Of a stretch of 64,000 nt of DNA, positions 35,315 through 43,103 are shown piece by piece. Numbering within the stretch: the stretch's first letter is position 1; every line of letters starts with the position of its first letter. The translations under genes and the position numbers were made by a program. The stretch comes from Streptomyces dangxiongensis (GTDB lineage Bacteria; Actinomycetota; Actinomycetes; Streptomycetales; Streptomycetaceae), in assembly GCF_003675325.1 (NCBI RefSeq), contig NZ_CP033073.1:4154001-4218000 (forward strand), read 5' to 3'. The notes under the pieces were generated by a model, which ran no database searches, had not been told where the DNA came from, and saw nothing but the letters and a program-made list of their open reading frames with translations.

Positions 35315-35759
35315 GTACATTTCGCGATCACCCTCGGCTTCACCCACGCGATCAGACGGACACGCGGCTGACCCCAACGAGCCGAGCCTCTTTGAGGCAC
35401 CGCGTACAGGAGTCGCCGCCGTGAACGCGCGGGTCAGCATCAGAGTTGAGGCATTTGCTGATCTTGAAGGTTCGCACCACGGGAACGAGGCCGAGCCGAC
35501 GCCCCCAGGGTGCCCGGCGAGCGGGCCGGCGTCTGTAGGGTCGAGCCTATATTTTGTGATCTTGGATGGATCTGCATGCGTGACCCATCCGGGGATGTTC
35601 TGCGCAGGTCATTCGAGGTGTCCTGCGTGAGCGATGCGTGAGCGGACGGTCCGGCAGGAGCTGTCACACACCGAACCCCGACGCACGCTGAACTCTCCCT
35701 GACCAGGCGGTTCCGGACGCCGAGGCAGCGTCCGCAACCACTCGTCATGCTTTGGTCAA
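35312..35759. other. Right end of element, no gene
   Basis: About 450 bp without a supported gene between the IS630 element and attR. It contains the second copy of the 24-bp arm-type repeat at 35623-35646. Short open frames here lack ribosome sites and protein-like composition. Confidence 0.55.
35623..35646 (+). repeat. Right arm-type direct repeat
   Basis: An exact 24-bp copy of 19407-19430 (two units of TGCGTGAGCG(A/G)), same orientation, 113 bp inside the right att core. Confidence 0.7.
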
Positions 35760-35806
35760 GACTTTTAATCCATTGGTTGTGGGTTCGAGTCCCACAGGGC
35801 CTACGG
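35760..35806 (+). repeat. attR (47-bp partial tRNA-Lys)
   Basis: An exact copy of 19272-19318. It carries the 3' two-thirds of tRNA-Lys without the 5' acceptor strand and D-arm, so it is not a functional tRNA. Confidence 0.95.
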
Positions 35807-35840
35807 CTGCGGGGGAGGGGTTACCCCCTCTGGCCTGCCA

Positions 35841-35887
35841 CGCAGCGCCCGGGTCGACTTCGGTCGGCCCGGGCGCTGCGGCGTTTT
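35841..35887 (+). terminator. Original chromosomal tRNA-Lys terminator
   Basis: An 18-bp stem (CGCAGCGCCCGGGTCGAC with its complement, one G-T pair) closed by a TTCG tetraloop and followed by GCGTTTTCGG. It was the tRNA-Lys terminator before integration and is now stranded beyond attR. Confidence 0.88.
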
Positions 35888-36017
35888 CGGGTCCTGCGGG
35901 AGCCGGACCCGATGAGTGCGGTGCCCTTGTCCGCGTATCGGGCGCGGACTGCTGACCGGCGCCGATCGCACGGACCCGCCCGCCGGACTGCTCGCTCGCT
36001 CCACATCACCCGCCCCG

Positions 36018-36297
36018 TCAGACCGTCAGTTCCGGCAGCTCCGTCAGTGGCAGGGTGTGCTGGGTGTGGAGGACCTTCGCGCGCAGGTAGCGGACGTTGT
36101 GGTCCGTGGGGAAGACGCCGGTCGGCACCCGGTCCCGCACGGCGACGCCCAGGGCGCGCAACTGTCCCGCGTTGTCGGGGTTGTTGGACAGCAGGTCCAG
36201 CTCGCTGACGCCGAGGGCGGTGAGCATCTGCGCGGCGGCCCTCGCGCGGCCGGGCGCCGCAGTCGCAGCGGGCCGAGCCGAAGGCGTCGCCGGTCAC
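36018..36297 (-). pseudogene. GTP cyclohydrolase II (ribA) remnant
   Basis: Starts directly after the MarR stop with VTGDAFGSARCDCG, the zinc/active-site signature of RibA, then jumps frame into AAQMLTALGVSELDLLSNNP and ends RVPTGVFPTDHNVRYLRAK..HTL, the standard RibA C-terminus. The N-terminal region and about 80 central residues are missing and the two parts are out of frame. It cannot make a working enzyme. It lies beside a RibD-like gene, hinting at an old riboflavin-type cluster. Confidence 0.75.
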
Positions 36298-36816
36298 CTA
36301 GTCGGCGCAAGGCGACGACCGTCGGCGCCACGGCACGTCCTCCGCCGCGGTGGCGCCGCCGTCCTCCCCCTGGAGGCCGCGTGCGATCCCCGCGCAGATC
36401 TCCTCCAGTTGCCCCACCTGCTCCGGGGTCAGCCGGTCGAACAGGGTGGTGCGCACCGTCTCGACGTGGCCGGGCGCCGTACGCTCCAGTACGGCCGTCC
36501 CTTCGTCCGTGAGCACCGCGAGCGAGCTGCGCCGGTCCCGGCCGGAGCTCTCCCGGCGCACCAGGCCGTCCCGCTCCAGCCGGGTCACCACGTACGTCAG
36601 CCGGCTTCGCGTGATCTTCAGCGTCTCGGCGAGATCGGTCATGCGCAGTCGCCGGCCGGGGGCCTCGGAGAGGTTGGCCAGCACGGAGTAGAACAGGTGC
36701 GGCATGCTCCCCTCCTGCTGGAGCTGGCGGTCGATCGCGTCCTCCAGCAGCCGGGACGCGGCGAGGTAGGCGCGCCAGGCGCGCTGCTCCGGCGGAGTGA
36801 GCCAGCGGGTCGTCAT
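36298..36816 (-). CDS. MarR-family transcriptional regulator
   Basis: A 172-residue winged-helix regulator: LFYSVLANLSEAPGRRLRMTDLAETLKITRSRLTYVVTRLERDGLVRRE followed by the wing RRSSLAVLTDEG. Start ATG at 36816 (MTTRWLTPPEQ); an upstream in-frame ATG at 36840 would overlap the putative operator. It is divergent from the RibD-like gene and probably controls it and itself. The ribA remnant follows its stop directly. Confidence 0.88.
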   Translation of the reverse strand: MTTRWLTPPEQRAWRAYLAASRLLEDAIDRQLQQEGSMPHLFYSVLANLSEAPGRRLRMTDLAETLKITRSRLTYVVTRLERDGLVRRESSGRDRRSSLAVLTDEGTAVLERTAPGHVETVRTTLFDRLTPEQVGQLEEICAGIARGLQGEDGGATAAEDVPWRRRSSPCAD

Positions 36817-36831
36817 GCCGCCAGTGTAGAT

Positions 36832-36851
36832 TTGTTCCAAATTTGAACCAA
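36832..36851. promoter_or_regulatory. Putative MarR operator
   Basis: An imperfect 20-bp dyad centred on CCAAATTTGAA in an otherwise GC-rich divergent intergenic region (TTGTTCCAAATTTGAACCAA). Size and place match a MarR dimer site. Confidence 0.55.
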
Positions 36852-36893
36852 GACTTCGGCCGGTCCACCGGGCCGCCGCGAGGGAGTACGCCG

Positions 36894-38027
36894 ATGCCCC
36901 TGCCGTACGTACTGCTGTCCGCCGCCGTCTCCCTCGACGGCTTTCTGGACGACACCGGCCCTGAGCGGCTCCTGCTGTCCGGCCCGGCCGACTTCGACCG
37001 GGTCGACGCGGTACGGGCCTCCGTCGACGCCATCCTGATCGGCGCCGGCACGATCCGCGCCGACAATCCGCGCCTGCTGGTCAACTCCGCCGAGCGGCGT
37101 GCGGCCCGGGTGGCGGCGGGCCGGCCGGCGTACCCGCTGAAGGTGACCGTCACCGCCTCCGGGGACCTCGACCCCGGCGCCCACTTCTGGCACACCGGCG
37201 GCGACAAGCTCGTCTGCACCACCGATGCCGGTGCCGCCCGGGCCGCCCGGCTCCTCGGCGGCACCGCCGACGTCGTCGCGCTCGGCCCCGCGCTGGACTG
37301 GCGGGTCCTGCTGGAGCATCTGCACGACGTGCGGGGCGTCGGGCGCCTGATGGTCGAGGGCGGAGGGCAGGTCCACACCCAGTTGCTCCAGCAGGACCTC
37401 GCCGACGAACTCCAGCTCGTCCTCGCCCCGCTCCTCGTCGGCGACCCCGCGGCCCCGCGCCTGTTCGGCCCCGGCGCCTACCAGGGCGGACGCCTGCGCC
37501 TGACCGACACCCGCCGCATCGAGGACGTCGTCCTCATGCGCTACGAGCCCACGGCCCCCGGCACCGGCCCGGTCGCCACGCCCGCCGACCGGCACTGGCT
37601 GCGCACCGCCTGCGAACTCGCCGCGCTCTGCCCGCCCTCCCAGACGGCGTTCAGCGTCGGCGCGGTCCTGGTCGCCGCCGACGGTACGGAGCTGGCCCGC
37701 GGCCACTCCCGTGAAGGCGCCGACCCGGTGGTCCACGCGGAGGAGGCGGCCCTCGCGAAGACCGACCCGGCCGACCCGCGCCTGCCCGGCGCCACGGTCT
37801 ACAGCAGCCTCGAACCCTGCGCCCGCCGGGCCTCCCGGCCCGCCCCCTGTGCCGAGCTGATCCTGCGGGCCGGGGTGCGCCGGGTGGTCACGGCGTGGCG
37901 GGAGCCCGACACGTTCGTCGCGGCGGCCGACGGCACGGGCGTCCTGACCGGCGCGGGCGCCCGGGTCGTCGTACTCCCGGAGCTGGAATCCCTCGCCAAG
38001 GCGCCGAACGCGCATCTGCTCGCCTGA
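36894..38027 (+). CDS. RibD-like bifunctional reductase-deaminase with swapped domain order
   Basis: A 377-residue protein. The N-terminal part (about 1-215) is a RibD-C/dihydrofolate-reductase-like domain: PYVLLSAAVSLDGFLDD, ILIGAGTIRADNPRLLV, LMVEGGGQVHTQLLQ. The C-terminal part (about 235-370) is a cytidine/deoxycytidylate deaminase-like zinc domain: VHAEEAAL (H-A-E) and SSLEPCARRASRPAPCAELI (PC-x7-C type). Normal RibD has deaminase first, so the order is reversed. It could act on a pyrimidine of riboflavin-like or other GTP-derived metabolism. Start ATG 36894 has a GAGGGAG site. Confidence 0.85.
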   Translation: MPLPYVLLSAAVSLDGFLDDTGPERLLLSGPADFDRVDAVRASVDAILIGAGTIRADNPRLLVNSAERRAARVAAGRPAYPLKVTVTASGDLDPGAHFWHTGGDKLVCTTDAGAARAARLLGGTADVVALGPALDWRVLLEHLHDVRGVGRLMVEGGGQVHTQLLQQDLADELQLVLAPLLVGDPAAPRLFGPGAYQGGRLRLTDTRRIEDVVLMRYEPTAPGTGPVATPADRHWLRTACELAALCPPSQTAFSVGAVLVAADGTELARGHSREGADPVVHAEEAALAKTDPADPRLPGATVYSSLEPCARRASRPAPCAELILRAGVRRVVTAWREPDTFVAAADGTGVLTGAGARVVVLPELESLAKAPNAHLLA

Positions 38028-38031
38028 CAGC

Positions 38032-38068
38032 ACTCAGGGCCGGAATCCATTGGATTCCGGCCCTGAGT
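38032..38068. terminator. Bidirectional terminator between ribD-like gene and tRNA-fMet
   Basis: A 17-bp perfect stem (ACTCAGGGCCGGAATCC with its complement) and 3-nt loop ATT, between converging genes. Confidence 0.88.
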
Positions 38069-38074
38069 CTTCAG

Positions 38075-38148
38075 TAGCGGGGACAGGATTTGAACCTGCG
38101 ACCTCTGGGTTATGAGCCCAGCGAGCTACCGAGCTGCTCCACCCCGCG
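38075..38148 (-). tRNA. Initiator tRNA-fMet (CAT)
   Basis: Minus-strand cloverleaf with hallmarks of the initiator: unpaired first acceptor position (C1 opposite T72), three G-C pairs in the anticodon stem (GGGCTCATAACCC) and anticodon CAT. T-arm GGTTCAAATCC. Confidence 0.95.
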
Positions 38149-38404
38149 TCGTTGTGTCTCTACTGTACGCCATCCACGGGGTGCGATGCACATCGGTTCC
38201 CCGGCCCCCGGCGACCGTCACCGACAGTGAGTGGGTGGGCGCCGTGCGGCAACGGCTGAGTCACCATCAAAGACGCGAATGACTCCTGTACGTCGGTCAA
38301 CTCGTCCGGTTTGCAGGAGTCATGGCTGGTAAGTCCCCGGGTGTGAACATTAATGATCAAGACGGACGGCTTGGAAAGTGACTGGCAGGTCTATTAACGT
38401 TCGA

Positions 38405-38608
38405 TAACGCAGCGCGGTCGTCCCAGCCGTCACCAGCGACGGCTCCGTGCGCACGCGCCGAATCCCGCAAGGGAACCGGGGAACCACCACCCTGGGGTGA
38501 ATCTCGCGAACGCCGACGTGGAACTCATGGAGTCCACGACCGGTATACGCGCGTAGGAGACCTTCCTGCTCCGAACCCGTCAGCTAACCCGGTAGGCGGC
38601 GGAAGGAA
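38405..38608 (+). promoter_or_regulatory. ydaO/yuaA-type c-di-AMP riboswitch
   Basis: Conserved blocks in order: CCGAATCCCGCAAGGGAACC, GGGGAACCACCACC, CTGGGGTGAATC, and CCGAACCCGTCAGCTAACC followed by GGTAGGCGG. These match the ydaO riboswitch core. It ends 15 nt before the start of an M23 peptidase gene, immediately upstream of its ribosome site, as typical for actinobacterial cell-wall hydrolases repressed by c-di-AMP. Confidence 0.93.
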
Positions 38609-38622
38609 AGGAGCACGCCCGC

Positions 38623-39687
38623 GTGGCGTCCAACCGGCCTGCCCCAGAAACCCCGTTCGTGCCGGCTCAGCGCGAGACCGAGACCTTCGGCTACGACGCC
38701 CACCGAGCCGACGAGGGCCCCTGGGAGGAGTGGAACCCCACCGAGGACTCCGTCGCCCCGGTCCGCGGCCGGCACCGCGTCGCCAAGCAGCGCGGCGGCT
38801 TCGCGCGCAGCTCCACCGTCCTCGGCGTCGGCGTGATCGCCGCGGTCGGCGCGGGCGGCATGGCCAGCGCCAACACCGGCAAGCCGCCGGTCTCCATCTC
38901 CCTGCCGGACCTGCCCTCCGTCGGCTCCCTCTTCGGCGACACCTCCACCGAGGCGCCCAGGACCGCCACGACCGCGCTGAGCAGCGTCGGCGTGGCCTCC
39001 GCCGACGACCAGCAGGGCACCGACGCGGGCGAGGCCCTGCGCAACCGGATCCTGGCCCAGGCCGAGCAGCAGCAGGGCCAGGCCGACAGCAGGGCCACCG
39101 CCGTCGCGCTCGCCACCGCCGAGAGGCAGAGCGCGCAGGCCGCCGCCCACGCCGAGGAGGAGGCCGCCGCGAAGGCGGCCGAGGCCAAGGACGCGGCGGA
39201 GGCCGCCGCCGCGAAGAAGGCGGAGCGGAAGGCCGCGAAGGAGGCCGAGGAGAAGCGGCAGGCCGAGCTGGCGAAACTGGCCGGGCAGTACACGCTGCCC
39301 ACCTCCTCGTACACGATCACCTCGACGTTCGGCCAGGCCGGCACCATGTGGTCCTCCGGCCACCACACCGGCCTCGACTTCGCCGCCCCCACCGGCACCC
39401 TCATCAAGGCCGTCCACGGCGGCACGGTCACCGAGGCGGGCTGGGCCGGCGCCTACGGCTACCGCACGATCCTCACCCTCGACGACGGCACCGAGCTGTG
39501 GTTCTGCCACCAGTCCTCGATCAACGTCACGGCCGGTCAGAAGGTCACCACCGGCGAGGTCATCGGCCGTGTCGGCGCCACCGGCAACGTCACCGGCCCG
39601 CACCTGCATCTGGAGGTCCACCCCGGCGGCCAAGCAACCGGCATCGACCCGATGACGTGGCTGCGGGACAAGGGCCTCACCCCCTGA
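38623..39687 (+). CDS. M23 family metallopeptidase (cell-wall endopeptidase)
   Basis: A 354-residue secreted or membrane-anchored peptidoglycan peptidase. A long N-terminal region precedes a hydrophobic segment (SSTVLGVGVIAAVGAGGMASA, about 64-84); then an Ala/Glu/Lys coiled coil (about 150-215), and a C-terminal LytM domain with zinc ligands HHTGLDFAAPTG (H-x3-D) and GPHLHLEV (H-x-H). GTG start with AAAGGAG. It sits behind a ydaO riboswitch, so expression is likely controlled by c-di-AMP and cell-wall status. Confidence 0.93.
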   Translation: MASNRPAPETPFVPAQRETETFGYDAHRADEGPWEEWNPTEDSVAPVRGRHRVAKQRGGFARSSTVLGVGVIAAVGAGGMASANTGKPPVSISLPDLPSVGSLFGDTSTEAPRTATTALSSVGVASADDQQGTDAGEALRNRILAQAEQQQGQADSRATAVALATAERQSAQAAAHAEEEAAAKAAEAKDAAEAAAAKKAERKAAKEAEEKRQAELAKLAGQYTLPTSSYTITSTFGQAGTMWSSGHHTGLDFAAPTGTLIKAVHGGTVTEAGWAGAYGYRTILTLDDGTELWFCHQSSINVTAGQKVTTGEVIGRVGATGNVTGPHLHLEVHPGGQATGIDPMTWLRDKGLTP

Positions 39688-39768
39688 ACGCCCCCTGAAC
39701 GGGTGTTCGCCGGAACTCGGCGCCGGTGGCGGGGATGTGATCACCCGCCGTCGGCGTTGTAGTGACGT

Positions 39769-40722
39769 ATGACCTCAACCACATCACCCCGCACTCTCGG
39801 CTCCTCCGATCTCCAGGTCTTCCCGCTCGCCCTGGGCGGCAACGTCTTCGGCTGGACCGCCGACGAACAGACCTCCTTCGCCGTCCTCGACGCCTACACG
39901 GCCGCCGGCGGCAACTTCATCGACACCGCCGACTCCTACTCCGCCTGGATCGAGGGCAACCAGGGTGGCGAGTCGGAGACGATCATCGGCAAGTGGGTCA
40001 AGGCCCGCGGCAACCGCGACGACGTCGTCATCGCCACCAAGGTCAGCCAGCACCCCGAGTACCAGGGCCTGTCCGCGGCCAACATCAAGGCCGCGGCCGA
40101 CGCCTCGCTGCGCCGCCTGGACACCGACCACATCGACCTCTACTACACCCACTTCGACCAGCCCGAGGTGCCGGTCGAGGAGATCATCGGCGCGCTGGAC
40201 GAGCTGGTGAGGGCCGGCAAGGTGCGGCACATCGCCGCCTCCAACATCAGCCCCGAGCGCCTGCGGGCCTCCCTCGACCATTCCGACCGCGAGGGCCTGG
40301 CCCGCTACGTCGCCCTCCAGCCCCACTACAACCTGGTCTCCCGCGACACGTACGAGGGCCCGCTCCAGGACCTCGCCGCCCGCGAGAACCTCGCCGCCGT
40401 CCCGTACTTCTCCCTCGCCGCGGGCTTCCTCACCGGCAAGTACCGCCCCGGCACGACCGTCGACAGCGCCCGCGCCGGTACGGCCCAGAAGTACGCGGAC
40501 TCCGAGCGCGGCCGGCGGGTCCTTGCGGCCCTGGACGACATCGCCGCCGCCCACGAGGCCCCGGTCGCCACGGTCGCCCTGGCCTGGCTCGCCGCCCAGC
40601 CGACCGTCACGGCCCCGATCGCCTCGGCACGCACGGTGGAACAGCTCCCGGCGCTGCTGGGCGTGGCGGACCTGAAGCTCACGGACGACGAGCTGGCAAC
40701 CCTGACCACGGCCTCCGCGTAG
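39769..40722 (+). CDS. Aldo/keto reductase
   Basis: A 317-residue NADPH-dependent oxidoreductase, TIM barrel. Catalytic tetrad: D and Y in NFIDTADSYSAW, K in VIATKVS, H in LYYTHFDQP. The cofactor site at the C-terminus (PIASARTVEQL) is intact. It resembles the YccK/Tas-like general stress AKRs; substrate unknown. The ATG has no ribosome site but TGTAGT 5 bp upstream, suggesting a leaderless mRNA. Confidence 0.92.
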   Translation: MTSTTSPRTLGSSDLQVFPLALGGNVFGWTADEQTSFAVLDAYTAAGGNFIDTADSYSAWIEGNQGGESETIIGKWVKARGNRDDVVIATKVSQHPEYQGLSAANIKAAADASLRRLDTDHIDLYYTHFDQPEVPVEEIIGALDELVRAGKVRHIAASNISPERLRASLDHSDREGLARYVALQPHYNLVSRDTYEGPLQDLAARENLAAVPYFSLAAGFLTGKYRPGTTVDSARAGTAQKYADSERGRRVLAALDDIAAAHEAPVATVALAWLAAQPTVTAPIASARTVEQLPALLGVADLKLTDDELATLTTASA

Positions 40723-40776
40723 CCCCCGGCCGGGGCGGCCCACGACCCGCGTGTCCTCCCCGGCCGTCCTGTCCGG

Positions 40777-42081
40777 CTACGACCGGTACGGGTTGTACGC
40801 GGGGTAGGCGCCCGCCGGGGCGCCCTGCCAGTACGGCATGGGACCCGCGTACACCGGCCGGGGCGGCGTGGCGGCCCGTGCCGCGTACTCCAGTGCCGGG
40901 CGTGCCGGTTGCCTGCGTCGCCACAGCTCGTCCAGCAGTTCCCGCTCCCGTACGACGAAGTCGGCCCCGGCCCGCCCGCGCCGCCCCCGGTGCCGCAGGA
41001 ACGCCAGCGAGGTCGCGCACGCCTCGTAGCGCGCCACCTCCCGCGCCGCCGGGCGGCCGAAGTGGTGCCGGGCGTAGTCCCGGGCCATCCGCCGTGCCCG
41101 CATCGACCCGAGCGCGAACGGCTCGGCCGGGCCCAGCCATCCGGCCAGCACGTACGCGGGGAGTTCCGCGCGCACCGTCCGCAGCTCCCGCTGCCGCGTC
41201 CAGATCGCGAGCCAGGTCAGCAGCGCGAACGCGGGCAGCATGAAGGCGGCGTAGACGGCGAAGAACCCGTACTCGCCGAACGTGGAGGAGCCGTTCCAGA
41301 AGGCGTGCATGCTCATCGCGAGCAGCAGTCCGCAGACCGGCAGGAGGACCCGCCGCACGTGCTGCCGCTCGCCGGACAGCGCGGCGACGCCGAAGCCGAT
41401 GCCGGTCAGGACCGTGAAGAGGGGGTGCGCGAACGGCGACATCACGATGCGCACGAAGAAGGTCGCGGCGGTGACGGAGGCGATGCCGCGGTCGCCGGTG
41501 AGCTGGTCGGTCCCGAAGGCCGTACCGAGGTAGAGGATGTTCTCGGTGAACGCGAACCCGGTGGCGGTGATCCCCGCTATCACCACGCCGTCCACGATCC
41601 CGGTGAAGTCGCGTCTGCGGAACAGGAAGACCAGCAGGACGGCCGCTGCCTTCGCGGACTCCTCCACGATCGGCGCTATCACGGTCGCCCCGAGGGTGTC
41701 GGCGCCGGCCGGGTCCGCGGTCGAGGTGGCGATCCACCGGGTGGCGAAGCTGTTGGCGACGATCGCTATCAGCGCCGCCGCGCACGCCCCCCAGGCGAAG
41801 GCGAAGACCAGGTTCCGCCGGGGTCCCGGCTCCACCCGGTCCAGCCACCGGAACGCGGCTGTCAGCCAGGGCACGGGCAGCACGGCCAGCCCGAGCCCGA
41901 CGACGAAGCCCTCCGTGCCGGTCTGCCGCCGCACGAGCGCGAGGATGACCAGGCCCGACAGCGCCAGCAGGGTGCTCAGCGCCCCGTACCGCACCCACGT
42001 GCGCTGCCACCAGTGCGGATGGCGGAGGGCACCGCCGACGGGGCTCGGGGGGTAGGTCGGAAACGCAGGACTGGTGGCCAC
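40777..42081 (-). CDS. PrsW-family intramembrane metalloprotease
   Basis: A 434-residue membrane protein with about eight TM helices. Family motifs are present: VIAPIVEESAKA (EExxK), FAFTENILYLG (FxxxEN), FAHPLFTVLTGIGFG (H) and AMSMHAFWNGSS (HxxWN), the glutamic-type/metal active site described for PrsW and relatives. A cytoplasmic Arg-rich C-terminus follows. In Bacillus PrsW cleaves an anti-sigma factor; no target is adjacent here. Confidence 0.92.
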   Translation of the reverse strand: MATSPAFPTYPPSPVGGALRHPHWWQRTWVRYGALSTLLALSGLVILALVRRQTGTEGFVVGLGLAVLPVPWLTAAFRWLDRVEPGPRRNLVFAFAWGACAAALIAIVANSFATRWIATSTADPAGADTLGATVIAPIVEESAKAAAVLLVFLFRRRDFTGIVDGVVIAGITATGFAFTENILYLGTAFGTDQLTGDRGIASVTAATFFVRIVMSPFAHPLFTVLTGIGFGVAALSGERQHVRRVLLPVCGLLLAMSMHAFWNGSSTFGEYGFFAVYAAFMLPAFALLTWLAIWTRQRELRTVRAELPAYVLAGWLGPAEPFALGSMRARRMARDYARHHFGRPAAREVARYEACATSLAFLRHRGRRGRAGADFVVRERELLDELWRRRQPARPALEYAARAATPPRPVYAGPMPYWQGAPAGAYPAYNPYRS

Positions 42082-42149
42082 GGCATCGACCCTAACGGTG
42101 ACGGGACGAGGGGCAGGAGCGGATTATCGGCCCGGGCGCGGGGCCGGGC

Positions 42150-43001
42150 TCATCGCCCCCGGTGCGGTACGCGCCGGAACAGCAGGTCGTTCACCACATG
42201 ACCCTTGTCCAGTCCCTGTCCCTCGAAACGGGTCAGCGGCCGGAACGCGGGGCGTGCGGCGAATCCGCCCCCTGCCTGCGTGTTCTCGAAGTCGGGGTGC
42301 GCGTCGAGCACCTCGAGCATCTGTTCGGCGTACGGCTCCCAGTCGGTCGCGCAGTGCACGACGGCGCCGGGCTTCAGCCGGGTCGCGGCCAGGGTCAGGA
42401 ACTCGGGCTGGATGAGGCGCCGCTTGTGGTGCCGCTTCTTGGGCCAGGGGTCGGGGAAGTAGACGCGCAGCCCGTCCAGCGCGTCGGGGCGCAGCATCTC
42501 CCGGAGCAGGATGATCGCGTCGCCGTTGCCCACCCGGACGTTGGACAGTCCGTCGCGGTCCGCGAGATTGAGCAGGTTGCCCTGCCCCGGGGTGTGCACG
42601 TCCACGGCCAGGATGTTGGTGTCCGGGTCGGCCGCGGCCATCCGCGCGGTCGCCTCGCCCATCCCGAACCCGATCTCCAGGACCACGGGACGGTCGTTCC
42701 CGAACAGCTCGCCGAGGTCGATCACCCGCTGCCCGTCGATGTCCAGCCCCCATGTGGCCCACAGCCGCTGGAGGGCGTCGGCCTGCCCGGCCGTCACCCG
42801 GCTGCGCCGCGGCTGGAAACTCCGGATCCGCCGTTCGAAGTGCGATCCGGCGGGATCGGCCCTGGGCCCGTCCGGGAACCGCGGCTCACCCCGGGTCCGG
42901 GTGTGCCGGACGGAGACACCGGGGTCGTGCGGTGCCGAGAGCGGGGCGTCGGGGGTGTTCAGGGAGTCAGCCACAGTACGACCGATTTTACGGCGCCCCA
43001 C
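42150..43001 (-). CDS. trmB: tRNA (guanine-N7-)-methyltransferase
   Basis: A 283-residue enzyme that makes m7G46 in tRNA using SAM. SAM site VVLEIGFGMGEATARMA, the TrmB signature VYFPDPWPKKRHHKRRLIQP and the C-terminal ATDWEPYAEQML are complete. The start GTG at 43001 is favoured by AGGAGG 8 nt upstream; a shorter start at 42974 is possible. It has a long N-terminal extension (about 70 residues) typical of actinobacteria. Confidence 0.93.
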   Translation of the reverse strand: MGRRKIGRTVADSLNTPDAPLSAPHDPGVSVRHTRTRGEPRFPDGPRADPAGSHFERRIRSFQPRRSRVTAGQADALQRLWATWGLDIDGQRVIDLGELFGNDRPVVLEIGFGMGEATARMAAADPDTNILAVDVHTPGQGNLLNLADRDGLSNVRVGNGDAIILLREMLRPDALDGLRVYFPDPWPKKRHHKRRLIQPEFLTLAATRLKPGAVVHCATDWEPYAEQMLEVLDAHPDFENTQAGGGFAARPAFRPLTRFEGQGLDKGHVVNDLLFRRVPHRGR

Positions 43002-43103
43002 GAGGCCGCCCTCCTGCACGAGCCCGGCCGTCCCCGTGCCCGGACCCACCCGAGCGGAGCCAGTGCCCGGCTTCCCCCCCCGTGGGCGGTCCAGCGCCCG
43101 GCC

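Larger units (their letters stand above)
19272..35806. mobile_element. Integrative element in tRNA-Lys (AICE-like, degenerate)
   Basis: A 16.5-kb region bounded by 47-bp direct repeats made of the 3' end of tRNA-Lys. Inside are a tyrosine integrase, an XRE regulator overlapping it, an excisionase-sized HTH protein and a DUF3631 ATPase, all common in actinomycete integrative and conjugative elements. I see no FtsK/TraB-like translocase, Spd proteins, RepSA or primase-polymerase, so self-transfer seems lost or absent. The right third carries two insertion sequences and a broken gene fragment. Cargo genes are described separately. Confidence 0.92.

Noticed and set aside
35760..35806. Second tRNA-Lys gene
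   Set aside because: Only the 3' portion is present; the 5' acceptor strand and D-arm are missing. It is the attR copy.
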